Shown here piece after piece: positions 7,811-18,926 of a DNA stretch of 64,000 nt. Source of the stretch: Leptospira fainei serovar Hurstbridge str. BUT 6 (lineage in GTDB: Bacteria > Spirochaetota > Leptospiria > Leptospirales > Leptospiraceae). Below the pieces are notes generated by a model that saw only the letters and a program-made list of their open reading frames with translations, searched no databases and was not told where the DNA came from. The stretch spans positions 283,497 to 347,496 of the forward strand of contig NZ_AKWZ02000001.1 of assembly GCF_000306235.2 (NCBI RefSeq). Direction: 5' to 3'. Each line of letters starts with the position of its first letter. Positions within the stretch are counted from its first letter, which is position 1. The translations under genes were made by a program, and so were the position numbers.

Positions 7811-9456
7811 TCTTCTTTCTCCTTCGCGGAGCGGCGAGACCCCGGTATCCCCGTTCCTTTTGAAACGGGAATTCTTTCCTCGTAACTCGAAACAGTATTT
7901 CCGAGTGATCGATAATCCTTATATTTACGTTCCACTTGTCGCAAAGATCCTTCTTTTTCGGAAAAAGCTCTCTCTTTTAAAGCTTCCTCACCTGCGCTAT
8001 TTAATACTACCCGAGCGCTAGGCGTTATAAATTTTAAAAACGGATTCGGAAAAACACCCATTATCAAAATAAATCCGGCAGTAACCGTCAGAATAAATTT
8101 TTCCCGAAGATTCAACGGAAGCAGATTCGCGGCAGTTTGATTCGGTTCTCCGAAAAGTAACGATTTTGCGAAGAACAACATATATCCTGCTGCGAATATG
8201 ATAGCGGTACCGGCTAAAATACCGTAGAGAATATGATATTTGAATGTCCCGATTAAGATCAAAAACTCGCCTACGAACCCGTTCGTTCCGGGAAGACCGG
8301 CGCTTGCAAACGCTGCCAATCCGATAAAGGCCGCCAAGGACGGTGCGATCTTCGCGATACCCGAATAGTCCGTTAAATTATTTGTGCCGGTTCGTTCATG
8401 CAACATTCCTAATATAAAAAACAGAAGGCCCGAAGTGAATCCGTGATTCACCATTTGCAACATTCCGCCGGAAACTCCTTCTTCGGTTAGGGTCAGAATT
8501 CCCAAGATGCAAAATCCCATATGAGAAAGGGAGGAAAACGCTACGAGTCTCTTGCTATTGGTCTGCGTTAAAGCAACGACCGCACCGTAGACGATTCCGG
8601 AGACCGCTAAGCCTGCGAAGAAATCCCGATATTCCAAGAACACTTGCGGGAAAATCGGAATTGCAACGCGAACATACGCGAACAATCCGATCTTAAGTAA
8701 AATTCCCGCCAAATCCACGGAACCCACCGTTGGAGCTTCTTCGTGTACGTCCGGCATCCAAGTGTGAAACGGAAACAACGGGACCTTAATCGCAAACGCA
8801 AAACTGAATCCGATAAAAAGCCAAAAACGAAGCTCGGAAGGAATATTAGATAAAGGCAATACTGCCAATTCTTCCAGATCGAGCGTGGAGGAATAATGAT
8901 AAAGGACGAGAATACTGGCAAGCATGAAGACGGAACCGGTAAACGAGAATACCAAATATTTCATCGAAGCTCGGATACGGCCCGATTCTCCCCAAATGCC
9001 GACCATTAATGCGAACGGGAGCACCATCCATTCCCAAAATACGTAAAACTGAACCAAATTGAATGAAAGAAAAACGCCTAGCACTCCCGTCTCGACAAGC
9101 AAAAGGAGAACGAAGAATTCTCTAACTCGATGCTTTACGTTGGAAACTGCCGACAACGACGATAAGAAAAATAGGATAGCCGACATCGCAATCAGAAGCA
9201 AAGAAAAGCCGTCGATCGCTACATAATAGTCAAGCCCGCCCGAACCTAAATCCAAGAAATTGCGAATTCGATGTGCGAATTGCGGTCCACTGTCCCCTTG
9301 AACGAATTCGAGAAACAACGGGACTGTCATTCCAAAAACGGAAAACGTAATAAGAGATGCGACGGATCGAATCCAACCGTCACGATTGGAAAAAAATAAG
9401 ATCGGAATTCCTAATACGGGTAAAAAGAGAAGAATTGAGAGATAATATTGGGGCAC
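7807..9456 (-). CDS. nuoM: NADH-quinone oxidoreductase subunit M
   Basis: An antiporter-like proton-pumping subunit of complex I in the inner membrane, 549 residues. Diagnostic stretches are FYVFWEWMVLPFALMVGIWG (TM5 glutamate), IKVPLFPFHTWMPDVHEEAP (TM7), and NSKRLVAFSSLSHMGFCILG (TM8). A hydrophilic tail of about 75 residues after the last helix is longer than usual and highly charged. The GTG start abuts the nuoL stop directly, which indicates coupled translation. Confidence 0.95.
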   Translation of the reverse strand: MPQYYLSILLFLPVLGIPILFFSNRDGWIRSVASLITFSVFGMTVPLFLEFVQGDSGPQFAHRIRNFLDLGSGGLDYYVAIDGFSLLLIAMSAILFFLSSLSAVSNVKHRVREFFVLLLLVETGVLGVFLSFNLVQFYVFWEWMVLPFALMVGIWGESGRIRASMKYLVFSFTGSVFMLASILVLYHYSSTLDLEELAVLPLSNIPSELRFWLFIGFSFAFAIKVPLFPFHTWMPDVHEEAPTVGSVDLAGILLKIGLFAYVRVAIPIFPQVFLEYRDFFAGLAVSGIVYGAVVALTQTNSKRLVAFSSLSHMGFCILGILTLTEEGVSGGMLQMVNHGFTSGLLFFILGMLHERTGTNNLTDYSGIAKIAPSLAAFIGLAAFASAGLPGTNGFVGEFLILIGTFKYHILYGILAGTAIIFAAGYMLFFAKSLLFGEPNQTAANLLPLNLREKFILTVTAGFILIMGVFPNPFLKFITPSARVVLNSAGEEALKERAFSEKEGSLRQVERKYKDYRSLGNTVSSYEERIPVSKGTGIPGSRRSAKEKEE

Positions 9457-11391
9457 TTACAATCCCCTCCAAAGGAACAAGGATAGAATCAAAATAGTAC
9501 CGAGGATGATCATAAAAGCATAATCAACGACCGTTCCGGTCTGCAAACGCCTAAGCACCAGGGAAATACCGGAAGAAAGCCGGCCTGTATTGACTAATAT
9601 CTTATCTATGAATTGCTTTTCGACGATCGTAGAAAAGAATTCCGAAAAGAATAAAATAGGTCCGACAACAGCGTTCGAAAAGAACTCGTCGATATAATAT
9701 TTCTTAGCGATCAATTTCCTCCAACCGGTATACTCCTCTTCGGATGGAGGAACTTCTTCTTTGCGAGAATAAAAATTCCAAGCCAATCCTAAACCGATTC
9801 CGACCGCTCCTAAGGACAATAAAGCTAATGTCAATTCCGCACTCGGACTTAAATGGTGCACGCTTGCAGAATGACGGATCGCAGTTTGCGAATATTCTTT
9901 CCCTAAGGCAAAAATCGGTTGGAAGTAGCGTTCCAGAAGATCGACTCCACCTAACGATTCCGGAACGAAAAGAAATCCGCTGAAAGCGGCTCCGACGGCT
10001 AACAAGATTAGCGGAAGCGTAATCGTCCAAGGGGATTCATGCGGGTGAACACTCGGGGAGATTCTGGAAGATCCCGTAAACGCAAGAAATGTTAAGCGAA
10101 ACATATAAAACGTCGTTAATAAGGCGGTAATAACTCCCAATCCGAAAAAGAGAGGATGGAAAAAATACGCTTTTTCTAATATTAGATCTTTGGAGAAGAA
10201 TCCGCTAAACGGCGGAATTCCGGAAATCGCAAGCGTTCCCAATAAAAAAGTGAACCAAGTCACTTTCATCTGCGTTTTCAATCCACCCATTCTCCGCAGA
10301 TCCTGCTCGTCGTTCAGGGAATGGATCACCGATCCGGAGCCGAGAAACAGCAACGCTTTAAAGAATGCATGGGTTAGTAGATGGAACAATCCTGCTACAT
10401 AAGCGCCGACTCCCATCGCAACGAACATATACCCGAGTTGGGACACCGTAGAGTAGGCCAAAACTTTCTTAATATCGTTTTGAAAAATTCCGATCGTAGC
10501 CGCAAAAAATGCGGTAAACGTGCCGATGACGGTGATCCAAAGTCCGACTTGCGGGGTAAGAATGAAGAGAAAATTCAATCTTGCGATCAGAAAAATTCCC
10601 GCAGTGACCATAGTAGCGGCATGTATCAATGCCGATACGGGAGTTGGTCCGGCCATTGCATCGGGCAACCAAACGTGAAACGGGAATTGAGCGGACTTAC
10701 CCATAGCTCCTATGAAGTAGCAAGTCGTTACGATAGGCAAGACGTGTTGAAATCCTCGAAGCTCGGGAAGTATGGACGCGATCTGAGTAAACGATAAGGT
10801 TCCCGTATACCAATACGTCAATGCAATCCCGATAACCATCGCAAGATCGGCGATTCGGTTCGTAATAAAAGCCTTAATACCTGCGTTTGCAGCAGTCTCT
10901 TTATGAGTATCGAATCCTATCAGTAAGTAGGAGCAGAGTCCGACTCCTTCCCAACCGAAAAACAAAACCACAAGATTCTCGGCCAATACCAAATGCAACA
11001 TGGAGAAAACGAATAAATTCAAATAGGAGAAGAATCGGCCGTTACTCGGATTCCCTTTCATATAACCGATCGAGTAAAGATGGATAAGACTTCCTATTCC
11101 GGTTATGATCAAAACCATAAACAGGGAAAGTTGATCGATTTGATAAGCGACCTCTACGTTAAACCCGCCTACGTCCAGCCAATGAAAAAATGAAACAATC
11201 TCGGGAACCTGACGTTCCAATGGTTTAAACGCAAGAAACGCATAAAGTCCGACGCAAAAGGCTGCAAATGAGCAGAGAGTCCCGAGCATGCCGGGCCAGT
11301 TTCCTTTAAGAACTCTGCCAAAAAGAGCATTTATGACGGATCCGATTAACGGTAAAAGTACAAGGACCGGTATCCAAATATCCCAGGCCAT
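9457..11391 (-). CDS. nuoL: NADH-quinone oxidoreductase subunit L
   Basis: The distal antiporter-like proton-pumping subunit of complex I, carrying the long lateral helix that spans the membrane arm. From the ATG at 11391 (a GGTGA precedes it) it has 644 residues; an alternative ATG at 11403 overlaps nuoK. Motifs include [20 protein letters not shown] (TM5 glutamate), [20 protein letters not shown] (TM7), and [17 protein letters not shown] (TM8). The C-terminal stretch (about 500-644) has the expected amphipathic helix and final transmembrane anchor. Confidence 0.95.
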   Translation of the reverse strand: MAWDIWIPVLVLLPLIGSVINALFGRVLKGNWPGMLGTLCSFAAFCVGLYAFLAFKPLERQVPEIVSFFHWLDVGGFNVEVAYQIDQLSLFMVLIITGIGSLIHLYSIGYMKGNPSNGRFFSYLNLFVFSMLHLVLAENLVVLFFGWEGVGLCSYLLIGFDTHKETAANAGIKAFITNRIADLAMVIGIALTYWYTGTLSFTQIASILPELRGFQHVLPIVTTCYFIGAMGKSAQFPFHVWLPDAMAGPTPVSALIHAATMVTAGIFLIARLNFLFILTPQVGLWITVIGTFTAFFAATIGIFQNDIKKVLAYSTVSQLGYMFVAMGVGAYVAGLFHLLTHAFFKALLFLGSGSVIHSLNDEQDLRRMGGLKTQMKVTWFTFLLGTLAISGIPPFSGFFSKDLILEKAYFFHPLFFGLGVITALLTTFYMFRLTFLAFTGSSRISPSVHPHESPWTITLPLILLAVGAAFSGFLFVPESLGGVDLLERYFQPIFALGKEYSQTAIRHSASVHHLSPSAELTLALLSLGAVGIGLGLAWNFYSRKEEVPPSEEEYTGWRKLIAKKYYIDEFFSNAVVGPILFFSEFFSTIVEKQFIDKILVNTGRLSSGISLVLRRLQTGTVVDYAFMIILGTILILSLFLWRGL

Positions 11392-11396
11392 ATTAA

Positions 11397-11732
11397 TCAC
11401 CATTTCATTAAGTTCATTTCGTCAACAAAGCTGGTTTTTTTCTTACGCTGAATCGCGACTACGAGAGCCAAACCGATTGCGGCTTCCGCGGCCGCGATAG
11501 CCATTACGAAAAATACCACCACTTCTCCTTGAACTTGATATAAGGCTTTAGAGAACGTTACGAATACCAAATTTACCGAATTTAAAATGAGTTCGATGGA
11601 CATGAAAATTACCACTGCGCTTCTTCTAAAAAGCACTCCGGCAACTCCGATCGTAAAAACGACGCAGGCCAAAATTAAAATATATTCCACAGGGATTCCC
11701 GAGATTGTCGGATTAAGTATGGCCGGATTCAT
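11397..11732 (-). CDS. nuoK: NADH-quinone oxidoreductase subunit K
   Basis: A small three-helix membrane subunit of complex I (111 residues), homologous to MrpC. The second helix contains [19 protein letters not shown] with the conserved membrane glutamate, and the third contains [19 protein letters not shown] with the second glutamate. Both residues belong to the buried charged axis used in proton transfer. Start and nuoJ stop overlap as ATGA. Confidence 0.95.
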   Translation of the reverse strand: MNPAILNPTISGIPVEYILILACVVFTIGVAGVLFRRSAVVIFMSIELILNSVNLVFVTFSKALYQVQGEVVVFFVMAIAAAEAAIGLALVVAIQRKKKTSFVDEMNLMKW

Positions 11733-12337
11733 CTTTCGCCTTCCTCGGGTTTTTTCCCTAAATTCTTCTTTCCTAAGATAACGGCGCCTAGCACGGCTGC
11801 GAGAAGTAAAATGGACAAAACTTCGAAAGGAAGAAGGTAATCTAAGAACATAGACGTTCCGACTACCGCGGTATTTCCCTCCACTTTCGTGGCTTTTGTC
11901 GCTCCCTTCTGAGTTATATCAAATTCGTAATTTCCGTTTTTTGAATATCCGTGGGAGGAAGATTGAGTATTCGGAATTCCTTCCCGTACGGAATTGATTA
12001 GTACGACTCCGAGTAGGGCCACAAAAAACAAAAGAATGCCTTTCTTTAAGGGATGAGTCCAAAGTTTGGCGATGCCTTCGTCGTGTAGAGATAAAAGCAT
12101 TAGGACGAAAACGACCAATACCATAATCGCGCCTGCGTAGACGAACACCTGCATCGTCGCCACAAAGACCGAACCAAGAACGGCATATATTCCGCTTAAC
12201 GCAAAGAACGCGAGAACCAACAAGATCGCCGAGGTGATCGGATTCGGATGAAATACGACGCCTAGCGCCCCCGCAATGATAATTCCGGAGAAAATAAAAA
12301 ACAACAGCAATTGAGGATTATCGAAGATTCCTACCAT
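11729..12337 (-). CDS. nuoJ: NADH-quinone oxidoreductase subunit J
   Basis: A membrane subunit of complex I next to NuoK and NuoH. From the ATG at 12337 it has 202 residues; a TTG two codons earlier is possible. Five hydrophobic helices are visible, including the conserved third one with [18 protein letters not shown], the region with the pi-bulge helix. The loop between TM4 and TM5 (about residues 108-150) is long and polar. The gene overlaps the end of nuoH by 7 bases. Confidence 0.93.
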   Translation of the reverse strand: MVGIFDNPQLLLFFIFSGIIIAGALGVVFHPNPITSAILLVLAFFALSGIYAVLGSVFVATMQVFVYAGAIMVLVVFVLMLLSLHDEGIAKLWTHPLKKGILLFFVALLGVVLINSVREGIPNTQSSSHGYSKNGNYEFDITQKGATKATKVEGNTAVVGTSMFLDYLLPFEVLSILLLAAVLGAVILGKKNLGKKPEEGER

Positions 12338-13389
12338 TTCCAAAATCCATCCGTGCCTACGTAAGCGCTAGCGACTACGATATTGGCTACGGCCCAGGGA
12401 ATCATCGTCTTCCAACCGATCGTCATGAGTTGGTCGTATCTAAACCTGGGCAGAGTCCAACGAACCCACATGAAAAGGAAGGCAAAAAAAAGTACCTTTA
12501 TCGCAAAGAGTCCAAGCCCAAACAACGCGTGAAACGATGAGTCTGCCAAAACGCCGAACGGAACATTATACCCTCCGAAGAACAGAAGAGTCACGACGCA
12601 ACTCATCGTGATCATATTCATATATTCCGCGATGAAGAATAGCGCGAATTTAAAAGCCCCGTATTCCGTATGAAATCCCACAACCAGTTCGGACTCGGCT
12701 TCGGCCAAGTCGAAAGGTAGCCGATTCGTTTCGGCGAACATCGCTACCACAAAAATGGAAAATGCTATAAATCCCGGAAGTTTGAAGATATTCCATTGCC
12801 CGATCTGCGCATCATTAATATCAGTTAATCGTAATGAACCGGTTAAAATGACGATGGCCGCTACCGACATGCCTAACGGAAGTTCATAACTGATCATTTG
12901 AGCGGTCGAACGAATTCCGCCGATTAAAGAATACTTATTATTGCTGGACCATCCAGCGAGAATAATCCCGTAGACCGAAAGACTTGAGATGGCAAATAGA
13001 AAAAGAATCCCAGTATCGGGATTGGCGATTTGCAAATCTAAAACGCTTAAACCGGTTTTCTCAGTCACCCAACTAGGTAAAGGTAAAATCCCGCCTAAGG
13101 GAACCACGGACCACGCCATAATCGCACAAGTCATCGAAATTGCCGGAGCAATCAGATACATTACCTTATTTACATTCTTCGGAAAAATTTCTTCCTTCGT
13201 AAGGAATTTGATCCCGTCCGCAAGAGGCTGGAAAAGTCCGAACGGACCGGCACGATTCGGTCCTTTTCGGTCCTGAATATAGCCTGCCACTTTCCTTTCA
13301 GCCAGCGTATAGTATGCGCAGGCAGTGATAAACACGCCGAAAAAGAGCGCACTTTTCAGTAACCAAAAAAGAATCTGGTTCCAATCCAT
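12331..13389 (-). CDS. nuoH: NADH-quinone oxidoreductase subunit H
   Basis: The membrane subunit at the joint with the peripheral arm, forming much of the quinone chamber. It has 352 residues and eight hydrophobic helices. Signatures are [20 protein letters not shown] near residue 30, [14 protein letters not shown] in the middle, and the acidic loop [20 protein letters not shown] near residue 218, all typical of NuoH/ND1. It starts only 6 bases after the nuoF stop, so there is no room for nuoG between them, and none for nuoI between nuoH and nuoJ. Confidence 0.95.
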   Translation of the reverse strand: MDWNQILFWLLKSALFFGVFITACAYYTLAERKVAGYIQDRKGPNRAGPFGLFQPLADGIKFLTKEEIFPKNVNKVMYLIAPAISMTCAIMAWSVVPLGGILPLPSWVTEKTGLSVLDLQIANPDTGILFLFAISSLSVYGIILAGWSSNNKYSLIGGIRSTAQMISYELPLGMSVAAIVILTGSLRLTDINDAQIGQWNIFKLPGFIAFSIFVVAMFAETNRLPFDLAEAESELVVGFHTEYGAFKFALFFIAEYMNMITMSCVVTLLFFGGYNVPFGVLADSSFHALFGLGLFAIKVLFFAFLFMWVRWTLPRFRYDQLMTIGWKTMIPWAVANIVVASAYVGTDGFWKW

Positions 13390-13395
13390 TTTAAT

Positions 13396-14685
13396 TTATA
13401 CTCCTGATGCGGCAGGAGAAGGAACGGGGGTCTTCTCCTTAAGCCTTGCCTCGAACTCGTGACGGAACTTCTGAATCGTAGGTCTGACTGCACCTACGCA
13501 AGCGTCGGAAAGAGGACAAATGGTGGTTCCACCTTCCATATTTTTAGAAAGAGAAAGAATCAATTCCAAGTCCTCGCTGGTCCCGTTTCCTTTTCGAATT
13601 TTATCCAAAAGATCCCGGACCCAATGAGTTCCTTCGCGGCAAGGAGTACATTGTCCGCACGATTCATGCGCATAAAACCTTGCGAATCGATAGGTGGTTT
13701 CGACGAGATCCGTTCCTTCACCGATTACGATGACAGCGCCCGAACCGAGCATAGTTTTATGAGCCGCCATGGATTCAAAATCCATATTCGCCGTTTTGCA
13801 TTCTTCCGCAGTCAAAATAGGCACGGAGGATCCGCCAGGAATTACCGCTTTTAGAGGTTTGTCGTCCAACATTCCGCCGCATAGATCGTTGATCAAATCC
13901 ATCAACGGCGTTCCTAACACGATTTCGTAAACTCCGGGTTTCTTAACATGTCCGGAAACGGAAAAGAGCCGGGTCCCCGGCGATTTTTCAGTTCCGATTT
14001 TGGAATACCAATCCGCCCCCTTATCTATGATATGAGGAACGGTGGAAAACGTTTCCACATTATTTACGACAGTCGGGCATCGATATAATCCGGATACCGC
14101 CGGAAAGGGCGGCTTCAATCGCGGATGTCCCCTACGCCCTTCCAAAGAATTGATGAGAGCGGTTTCCTCTCCGCAAATATAGGCGCCGGCGCCGGCATAC
14201 AGAACTAAATCGAAATCGAATCCGCTACCGAGTATGTTTTTTCCTAAGTATCCTTTTGCATAGGCTTCGTCTATGGCCTTCTGCATGGAATCGATGCCTT
14301 TATTAAACTCTCCGCGAATATAAAAGAATCCTTTATTAGCGCCGATAGCTTTCGCGCCTATGACCATTCCTTCGATGATCTGGTGCGGAAGTTTTTCAAT
14401 CAACTTCCGGTCCTTAAAGGTGCCAGGTTCGCCTTCGTCCGCATTGCAAATTATATATTTCGGTTTAGGAATATCTTTAGGAATGAACGACCACTTCATA
14501 CCGGTGGGAAAACCCGCTCCACCCCGTCCACGGAGACCGGATTTCTTAACGATATCCACGATCTCTTCCGGCTTTAGCTGGAGGGCCTTCTTCATTCCAT
14601 CGTATCCGTGGACTGACTCGTAAAATTCAAGCTCGTTGGATCGAGGATCATCTATATATTTGGTGAGAATTCTCATTTCGGCCAT
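13396..14685 (-). CDS. nuoF: NADH-quinone oxidoreductase subunit F (NADH/FMN site)
   Basis: NuoF oxidises NADH through FMN and passes electrons to the N3 [4Fe-4S] cluster. The ATG at 14685 follows AAGGAGGA by 6 bases and gives 429 residues, the usual length; the frame is open further upstream inside nuoE. Visible motifs are [18 protein letters not shown] (NADH), [14 protein letters not shown] (FMN), and [12 protein letters not shown] with a later Cys in [10 protein letters not shown] (N3 ligands). The ribosome binding site overlaps the nuoE stop. Its normal electron acceptor NuoG is not encoded here. Confidence 0.95.
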   Translation of the reverse strand: MAEMRILTKYIDDPRSNELEFYESVHGYDGMKKALQLKPEEIVDIVKKSGLRGRGGAGFPTGMKWSFIPKDIPKPKYIICNADEGEPGTFKDRKLIEKLPHQIIEGMVIGAKAIGANKGFFYIRGEFNKGIDSMQKAIDEAYAKGYLGKNILGSGFDFDLVLYAGAGAYICGEETALINSLEGRRGHPRLKPPFPAVSGLYRCPTVVNNVETFSTVPHIIDKGADWYSKIGTEKSPGTRLFSVSGHVKKPGVYEIVLGTPLMDLINDLCGGMLDDKPLKAVIPGGSSVPILTAEECKTANMDFESMAAHKTMLGSGAVIVIGEGTDLVETTYRFARFYAHESCGQCTPCREGTHWVRDLLDKIRKGNGTSEDLELILSLSKNMEGGTTICPLSDACVGAVRPTIQKFRHEFEARLKEKTPVPSPAASGV

Positions 14686-14696
14686 ATCGATCCTCC

Positions 14697-15176
14697 TTAA
14701 CCAAGACTCTGAAGAAGTTCGTCTACTTTTTCGAGAGTTAAATTTTCGTAATATGCTTCGTTGATCTGCACCATCGGCGCATAACCGCAAGCTCCGAGAC
14801 ATTCAACCTCTTCCACAGTGAACTTTTTATCCGAAGTGGTTTGGCCTAACTTGACTCCCAGCTTAGAGCAGATATGTTTCTCTATCGCGTCGTTTCCGCG
14901 TATATAACAGCTTGACGTGCCGCAGATTTGAATATGAAACTTTCCGACGGGTTTTTTATTATAGAGAGTATAAAAGGTCGCAACTCCATAAACTTGAGCT
15001 AAAGAGATCGGCGCTCCGATTTTCTCCGCAAGATATTCCATCCCTTCCCGATCCACGTATCCTTTTTCCTTTTGAAGCAGATATAACCCTGGAAGAATCA
15101 CACTTCGCTTATCCGGAAACATCTCCAATAATTTACCGAATCTTTTTTCGGATTCCTGGGAAAACTGATAAGGCAT
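14697..15176 (-). CDS. nuoE: NADH-quinone oxidoreductase subunit E (24 kDa, [2Fe-2S])
   Basis: A thioredoxin-fold [2Fe-2S] subunit (cluster N1a) that sits on NuoF. The ATG at 15176 shares its A with the nuoD stop codon (TAATG) and gives 159 residues; an upstream TTG is possible. The four cluster ligands are seen as CGTSSC (Cys-x4-Cys) and ECLGAC (Cys-x3-Cys). The N-terminal helical region, [20 protein letters not shown], is normal for the family. Confidence 0.95.
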   Translation of the reverse strand: MPYQFSQESEKRFGKLLEMFPDKRSVILPGLYLLQKEKGYVDREGMEYLAEKIGAPISLAQVYGVATFYTLYNKKPVGKFHIQICGTSSCYIRGNDAIEKHICSKLGVKLGQTTSDKKFTVEEVECLGACGYAPMVQINEAYYENLTLEKVDELLQSLG

Positions 15177-16399
15177 TAGCAATCTAGCTCCCCTGCAATA
15201 ACGTTAAGCGAACTCATTGTGGCAATAGTATCCGCGAGTAAGCCGCCCTTCACCAATTCGGGAAAGGATTGATAAAACCAAAAGCAAGGTCGACGAACGT
15301 GGACTCGCCAAGGGGATTTTTCCCCTTCCGAAACGATATAAAAACCCAGCTCCCCGTTGGCTGCTTCCGTAGCCTGATAATATTCTCCGGGAGGAACCTT
15401 AATACCGTGCATAATGAGTTTGAAATGATAGATCAACTCTTCCATATTATGATATACTTTATCTTTCTCGGGTAAATAGATATGAGGAAGATCCGCATGA
15501 TGTGGCCCATCGGGAATTCCCTCCACTAACTGTTCTATGATTCGAATGGATTGACGCATTTCTTCCATTCTAACCAAAGTCCGATGAAAAACGGATCCAT
15601 CCTCTCCGATCGGAACGTCGAAGTCGACCTTATCATAGAACATATACGGATCGTCTTTACGGATATCCCAAGGAACTCCTGCGGCCCTCAAATTGGGACC
15701 GGAATATCCGTATGCAATCGCGTCTTCGGCGGAAATACCTCCGATTCCGACAGTGCGATCCATAAAGATTCTATTATTTACTAATAAACTCTGAAACTCT
15801 TCGATCGCCGGTTTGAGTCCCTTGCAGATGGTCCGAACTTCGGCGGCAAATTCAGGATAAATATCCTTCTCCAGTCCGCCGACTCGGCAGAAGGTTGTCG
15901 TCAGCCTAGCTCCGGTCAGTTTTTCCAAAACCTGATAGATATTTTCACGGTGGTGAAACAAATGCAGCATACCCGAGAAGGCGCCTAGATCCACGCCCAG
16001 GATCCCGTTACAGATGATATGATCCATGATTCTGGACAATTCGGATACGATCATCCGGACGTACACTACCTTATCCGGAACCTGAATCCCCATCATCTTT
16101 TCTACGGTGAGAATCCAGCCGATATTGTTTAGCGGAGTCGAGACGTAGTTCATCCTGTCCGTACATACTAGAAACTGATTGTAGGTATATTTCTCGCCCA
16201 GTTTTTCAAAACTGCGATGTACGTATCCGATAACGGATTCCACGTCCACAACGCGTTCGCCGTCGAGTTGAATGACATTCTGGAGGATCCCATGGGTAGC
16301 CGGATGCGAAGGTCCAAGGTTCACCAGCAAATGACCTTCCGGCAGATGCTTGAATTTGGAGCCGAAATGTTCGGCCGTCTTTTCATACATGATCGTCAT
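15176..16399 (-). CDS. nuoD: NADH-quinone oxidoreductase subunit D (49 kDa)
   Basis: A hydrogenase-derived subunit of 407 residues that forms the quinone site with NuoB. Key stretches are [19 protein letters not shown] (with the quinone-contacting histidine), [31 protein letters not shown], and [15 protein letters not shown]. NuoC and NuoD are separate genes here, not fused as in enterobacteria. The ATG overlaps the nuoC stop as ATGA and follows a GGAGG site. Confidence 0.95.
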   Translation of the reverse strand: MTIMYEKTAEHFGSKFKHLPEGHLLVNLGPSHPATHGILQNVIQLDGERVVDVESVIGYVHRSFEKLGEKYTYNQFLVCTDRMNYVSTPLNNIGWILTVEKMMGIQVPDKVVYVRMIVSELSRIMDHIICNGILGVDLGAFSGMLHLFHHRENIYQVLEKLTGARLTTTFCRVGGLEKDIYPEFAAEVRTICKGLKPAIEEFQSLLVNNRIFMDRTVGIGGISAEDAIAYGYSGPNLRAAGVPWDIRKDDPYMFYDKVDFDVPIGEDGSVFHRTLVRMEEMRQSIRIIEQLVEGIPDGPHHADLPHIYLPEKDKVYHNMEELIYHFKLIMHGIKVPPGEYYQATEAANGELGFYIVSEGEKSPWRVHVRRPCFWFYQSFPELVKGGLLADTIATMSSLNVIAGELDC

Positions 16400-16920
16400 C
16401 CTGCCTCCATATCATCTTCGATGTGAATCGTCAGCAGGTCTTCGATCAAATAGTCTTGGCCAAATCCCTCCAACGGAAAATCTTTCCGCAAAGGATGTCC
16501 TTGGAAATTGTCCGGCATAATCAGTCGTTCCAACTGAGGATGGTTATGAAACGGGATTCCAAAAAGATCGTAAACTTCCCGTTCCGGCCAGTTCGCGCCT
16601 TTGAAAATAGGCACGATACTAGGAACTCCCTCGCCTTCAGAAAGAGGAACTTTGAATTGGACTCGAGCGGAGGATTTATTTCCGGACCGCAGAAGATAGC
16701 AAACTTCGAATCTAGGTTCTTTCTTTCCTAACCAATCGATTGCGGTTAAGTCGTTTAAATAATTCAGTTCGATTCCGGGCGCGTTCTTTAGCGCGGAAAA
16801 GACCGGAACAATTCCTTCTGCTTTTAGGAAGAATACAGGGAGGTTGGAGATAACCTCTTCTTCCTTATAGACGTATTGGGGAAATTTGTCTTTGAGGAAG
16901 CGATCTATCGTTTCTTTCAT
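16396..16920 (-). CDS. nuoC: NADH-quinone oxidoreductase subunit C (30 kDa)
   Basis: A peripheral-arm subunit of 174 residues that supports NuoB and NuoD and carries no cofactor. The C-terminal family signature is clear: [20 protein letters not shown] and [13 protein letters not shown] residues near residues 123-152. The N-terminal alpha/beta domain is shorter and more divergent, as usual. ATGA overlaps link it to nuoB upstream and nuoD downstream. Confidence 0.93.
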   Translation of the reverse strand: MKETIDRFLKDKFPQYVYKEEEVISNLPVFFLKAEGIVPVFSALKNAPGIELNYLNDLTAIDWLGKKEPRFEVCYLLRSGNKSSARVQFKVPLSEGEGVPSIVPIFKGANWPEREVYDLFGIPFHNHPQLERLIMPDNFQGHPLRKDFPLEGFGQDYLIEDLLTIHIEDDMEAG

Positions 16921-17477
16921 CGGACGACCAAAGGTTTGTTTCTTTCATTGATCTCCCGAATTTTACTCATCACTTCCTGACGTCTAGCTTCCAAGCCCTG
17001 GGTTTTGACCTTTTCTTGAAGCTTAATCACCGCATCCAGAAGGGCCTCCGGTCTAGGAGGACATCCGGGGACATACAGATCAACCGGGAGAATCCGATCG
17101 ATCCCCTGCAGAACGGAATAGGCGTGAAACATTCCTCCGGAAGAAGCGCAGGCTCCGTAGCTGATCACAAACTTCGGCTCCGAAAGTTGATCGTAAATCT
17201 CGCGAAGAACAGGAGCCATTTTGTACGTAATCGTTCCTAAGACAAGAATCATATCCGCTTGTCTAGGCGAAAACGAGGGACGCTCAGCCCCAAATCTTGC
17301 AATGTCATAATCGGAGCAAGAAGTACTCATATACTCGATTCCGCAACATGCAGTCGCAAACGGATAAGGCCAAAGAGAGTAGCTTCTACCCCAGTTGATA
17401 ATCGTATCCGCACTGGCGACCTGGACCATATCGCCGTACATCTGACCGGGCTGATTGAGTTGATCGTTCAATCCCAT
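16917..17477 (-). CDS. nuoB: NADH-quinone oxidoreductase subunit B (PSST, cluster N2)
   Basis: NuoB carries the terminal [4Fe-4S] cluster N2 that reduces quinone. The 186-residue protein shows all four ligands: the tandem cysteines in [10 protein letters not shown], Cys in [12 protein letters not shown], and Cys in [16 protein letters not shown]. It overlaps nuoA by 10 bases and has an AGGGGG site 8 bases upstream. Electrons normally reach N2 through NuoI, which is not encoded in this operon. Confidence 0.95.
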   Translation of the reverse strand: MGLNDQLNQPGQMYGDMVQVASADTIINWGRSYSLWPYPFATACCGIEYMSTSCSDYDIARFGAERPSFSPRQADMILVLGTITYKMAPVLREIYDQLSEPKFVISYGACASSGGMFHAYSVLQGIDRILPVDLYVPGCPPRPEALLDAVIKLQEKVKTQGLEARRQEVMSKIREINERNKPLVVR

Positions 17478-17845
17478 TCTAACGCCCCCTTCCTACGTAT
17501 ATAATATAAACCGACGACTAAAATAAAAATAAAGACGAACATCTCCGCTAATAGAAACGGACCGAGACCGGCTTCCTTAAAGGCTTTTAAGTTTACGGCA
17601 TATGGAAAAAGAAATACCGCTTCTATGTCGAAGAGTATAAACAGGACTGCTACCAGATAAAACTTAATATTAAACAAACCTTTGGCATCGCCGTAATACG
17701 GGACTCCGCATTCGAAAGTATCATGGGGCTTGGATTTTTTCTTGGGGTTTAAGAGAAACGCGAGGCCGAGGATAAGGGCGGAGAATCCTACTCCGAGAAG
17801 GAATTGTATCAGGAGGGGGCCTAAATGTTCGGGCGAGCTTCCCAT
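17468..17845 (-). CDS. nuoA: NADH-quinone oxidoreductase subunit A
   Basis: A three-helix membrane subunit of 125 residues at the complex I joint. The conserved loop [20 protein letters not shown] and the second helix [18 protein letters not shown], with its acidic pair, are characteristic. It is the first gene of the nuo operon. A TTGACA box on the minus strand at 17889-17884 could be the -35 of the operon promoter, but no good -10 sits at the right distance. Confidence 0.95.
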   Translation of the reverse strand: MGSSPEHLGPLLIQFLLGVGFSALILGLAFLLNPKKKSKPHDTFECGVPYYGDAKGLFNIKFYLVAVLFILFDIEAVFLFPYAVNLKAFKEAGLGPFLLAEMFVFIFILVVGLYYIRRKGALEWD

Positions 17846-18414
17846 ATCTATCCTACTTCTATCGGAACCTGCGAGGGGCCAACTGTCAATCCTTTTGAAA
17901 CATAATTACCGAAAAGAACGCAAATACGAAAAAGTCCGAAAACCCGGAAAAGAAAATCTAACGACGAGTCTCGCAGGCGTTTGCTTAAATACGAGGCAAA
18001 CCGACAAATCGAAATTCTCATCCACTTTTTTTGAGATTTATTCTCCGACCTCCGTCGAGGCGGATCGAAAAAGCAATCTTCTTCCGGTTCGATATTCGTC
18101 GGTCCGGGGATAATTTTTTTACGGATTTGTATTCCCTTCTTCACATCCCCGAGATGAAAGAGGCCGATTCTTTTTGTCGGAAGGTTAGTAAAATGGAATA
18201 TATTTTTCGCCCGGATATATTGGCGATGGAAGGATTGATCTGCCTCTGCTTCTACCTGATGTATCGAGTGCATCGAAAATTCGAAGATAGCCCGGCAAAC
18301 AAAGTGTAACCGACGTAACGACCGTTCTGTTTTTGATCTAAAAAGTTGGTGACAAAACCATCTACTTCCGCCAGTTTCAATAAAATCCAGCGCGAGCGGA
18401 TGGAGGAAGTCACG
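17846..18414. other. Gene-poor stretch between nuoA and the MaoC gene
   Basis: This 569-base stretch lies between divergent genes and should hold promoters for both. I see no RNA gene. The only coding candidate is a 38-codon frame at 18193-18309 on the plus strand, behind a GGAAGG site, ending in a short hydrophobic helix and a basic tail. It is too short to support from sequence alone. Longer open frames on both strands here are rich in Arg, Ser and Ile and match nothing I recognise. Confidence 0.5.
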
Positions 18415-18879
18415 ATGGCCAAACTCGTTTTATCTAGTTTTGCGGAACTCGAAGCCTATGTCGGAAAGGAGCTTGGAGTTTCCGCTCCTCATGAAATCAC
18501 TCAGGAACAGATTAATAAGTTTGCCGAAGCTACCCTCGACCATCAATGGATCCATACGGACCCGGCTCGTGCAGCCAAAGAATCTCCCTTTGGGACGACC
18601 ATAGCGCACGGTTATCTGACTCTTTCTATGGCCCCCTACCTACTTTCCCAGATTTTAGAACTGAAAAATATCAAGATGGGAATCAATTACGGAATGGAAA
18701 AGCTCCGATTCCTGGACCCGGTAAAAGTCGGTTCTAAACTCAAGCTCCGCGCGGAACTTATCGAATTAAAAGATCTCCGGGGAACGGCAAGAATGACCCT
18801 AAAACTCAGCTTCGAAGTGGAAGGCGCGCCCAAACCGGCCGCGATCGGAGAAGTCATTTACCTATACCAATTCGCTTAA
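18415..18879 (+). CDS. MaoC-like (R)-enoyl-CoA hydratase
   Basis: A hot-dog-fold hydratase of 154 residues. The hydratase-2 motif is explicit: [13 protein letters not shown] with the catalytic Asp and His, then [14 protein letters not shown]. Such enzymes hydrate trans-2-enoyl-CoA to (R)-3-hydroxyacyl-CoA in fatty-acid or related metabolism. The ATG at 18415 has GGAGGA 8 bases upstream; the frame is open to a GTG at 18346, but the extra 23 residues look non-coding. A MarR-type gene follows 47 bases later. The substrate cannot be told. Confidence 0.85.
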   Translation: MAKLVLSSFAELEAYVGKELGVSAPHEITQEQINKFAEATLDHQWIHTDPARAAKESPFGTTIAHGYLTLSMAPYLLSQILELKNIKMGINYGMEKLRFLDPVKVGSKLKLRAELIELKDLRGTARMTLKLSFEVEGAPKPAAIGEVIYLYQFA

Positions 18880-18926
18880 GCGAAAACGTCCTTAAGTTCC
18901 GCAGCCTTGAAGATAGAAAAATATAA

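Noticed and set aside
10381..10797. 138-codon plus-strand frame inside nuoL
   Set aside because: It lies wholly opposite nuoL, is rich in Arg and Ser with no motif, and has no ribosome binding site.
13459..13854. 131-codon plus-strand frame inside nuoF
   Set aside because: Antisense shadow of a strongly conserved gene, with biased Arg/Ser/Phe composition.
17861..17889. TTGACA box upstream of nuoA as a promoter
   Set aside because: The -35 is perfect but no acceptable -10 follows at 16 to 18 bases, so I did not list it as a promoter.
17848..18273. 141-codon minus-strand frame before nuoA
   Set aside because: It lacks a ribosome binding site and recognisable motif, and composition is not coding-like; more likely the nuo promoter region.
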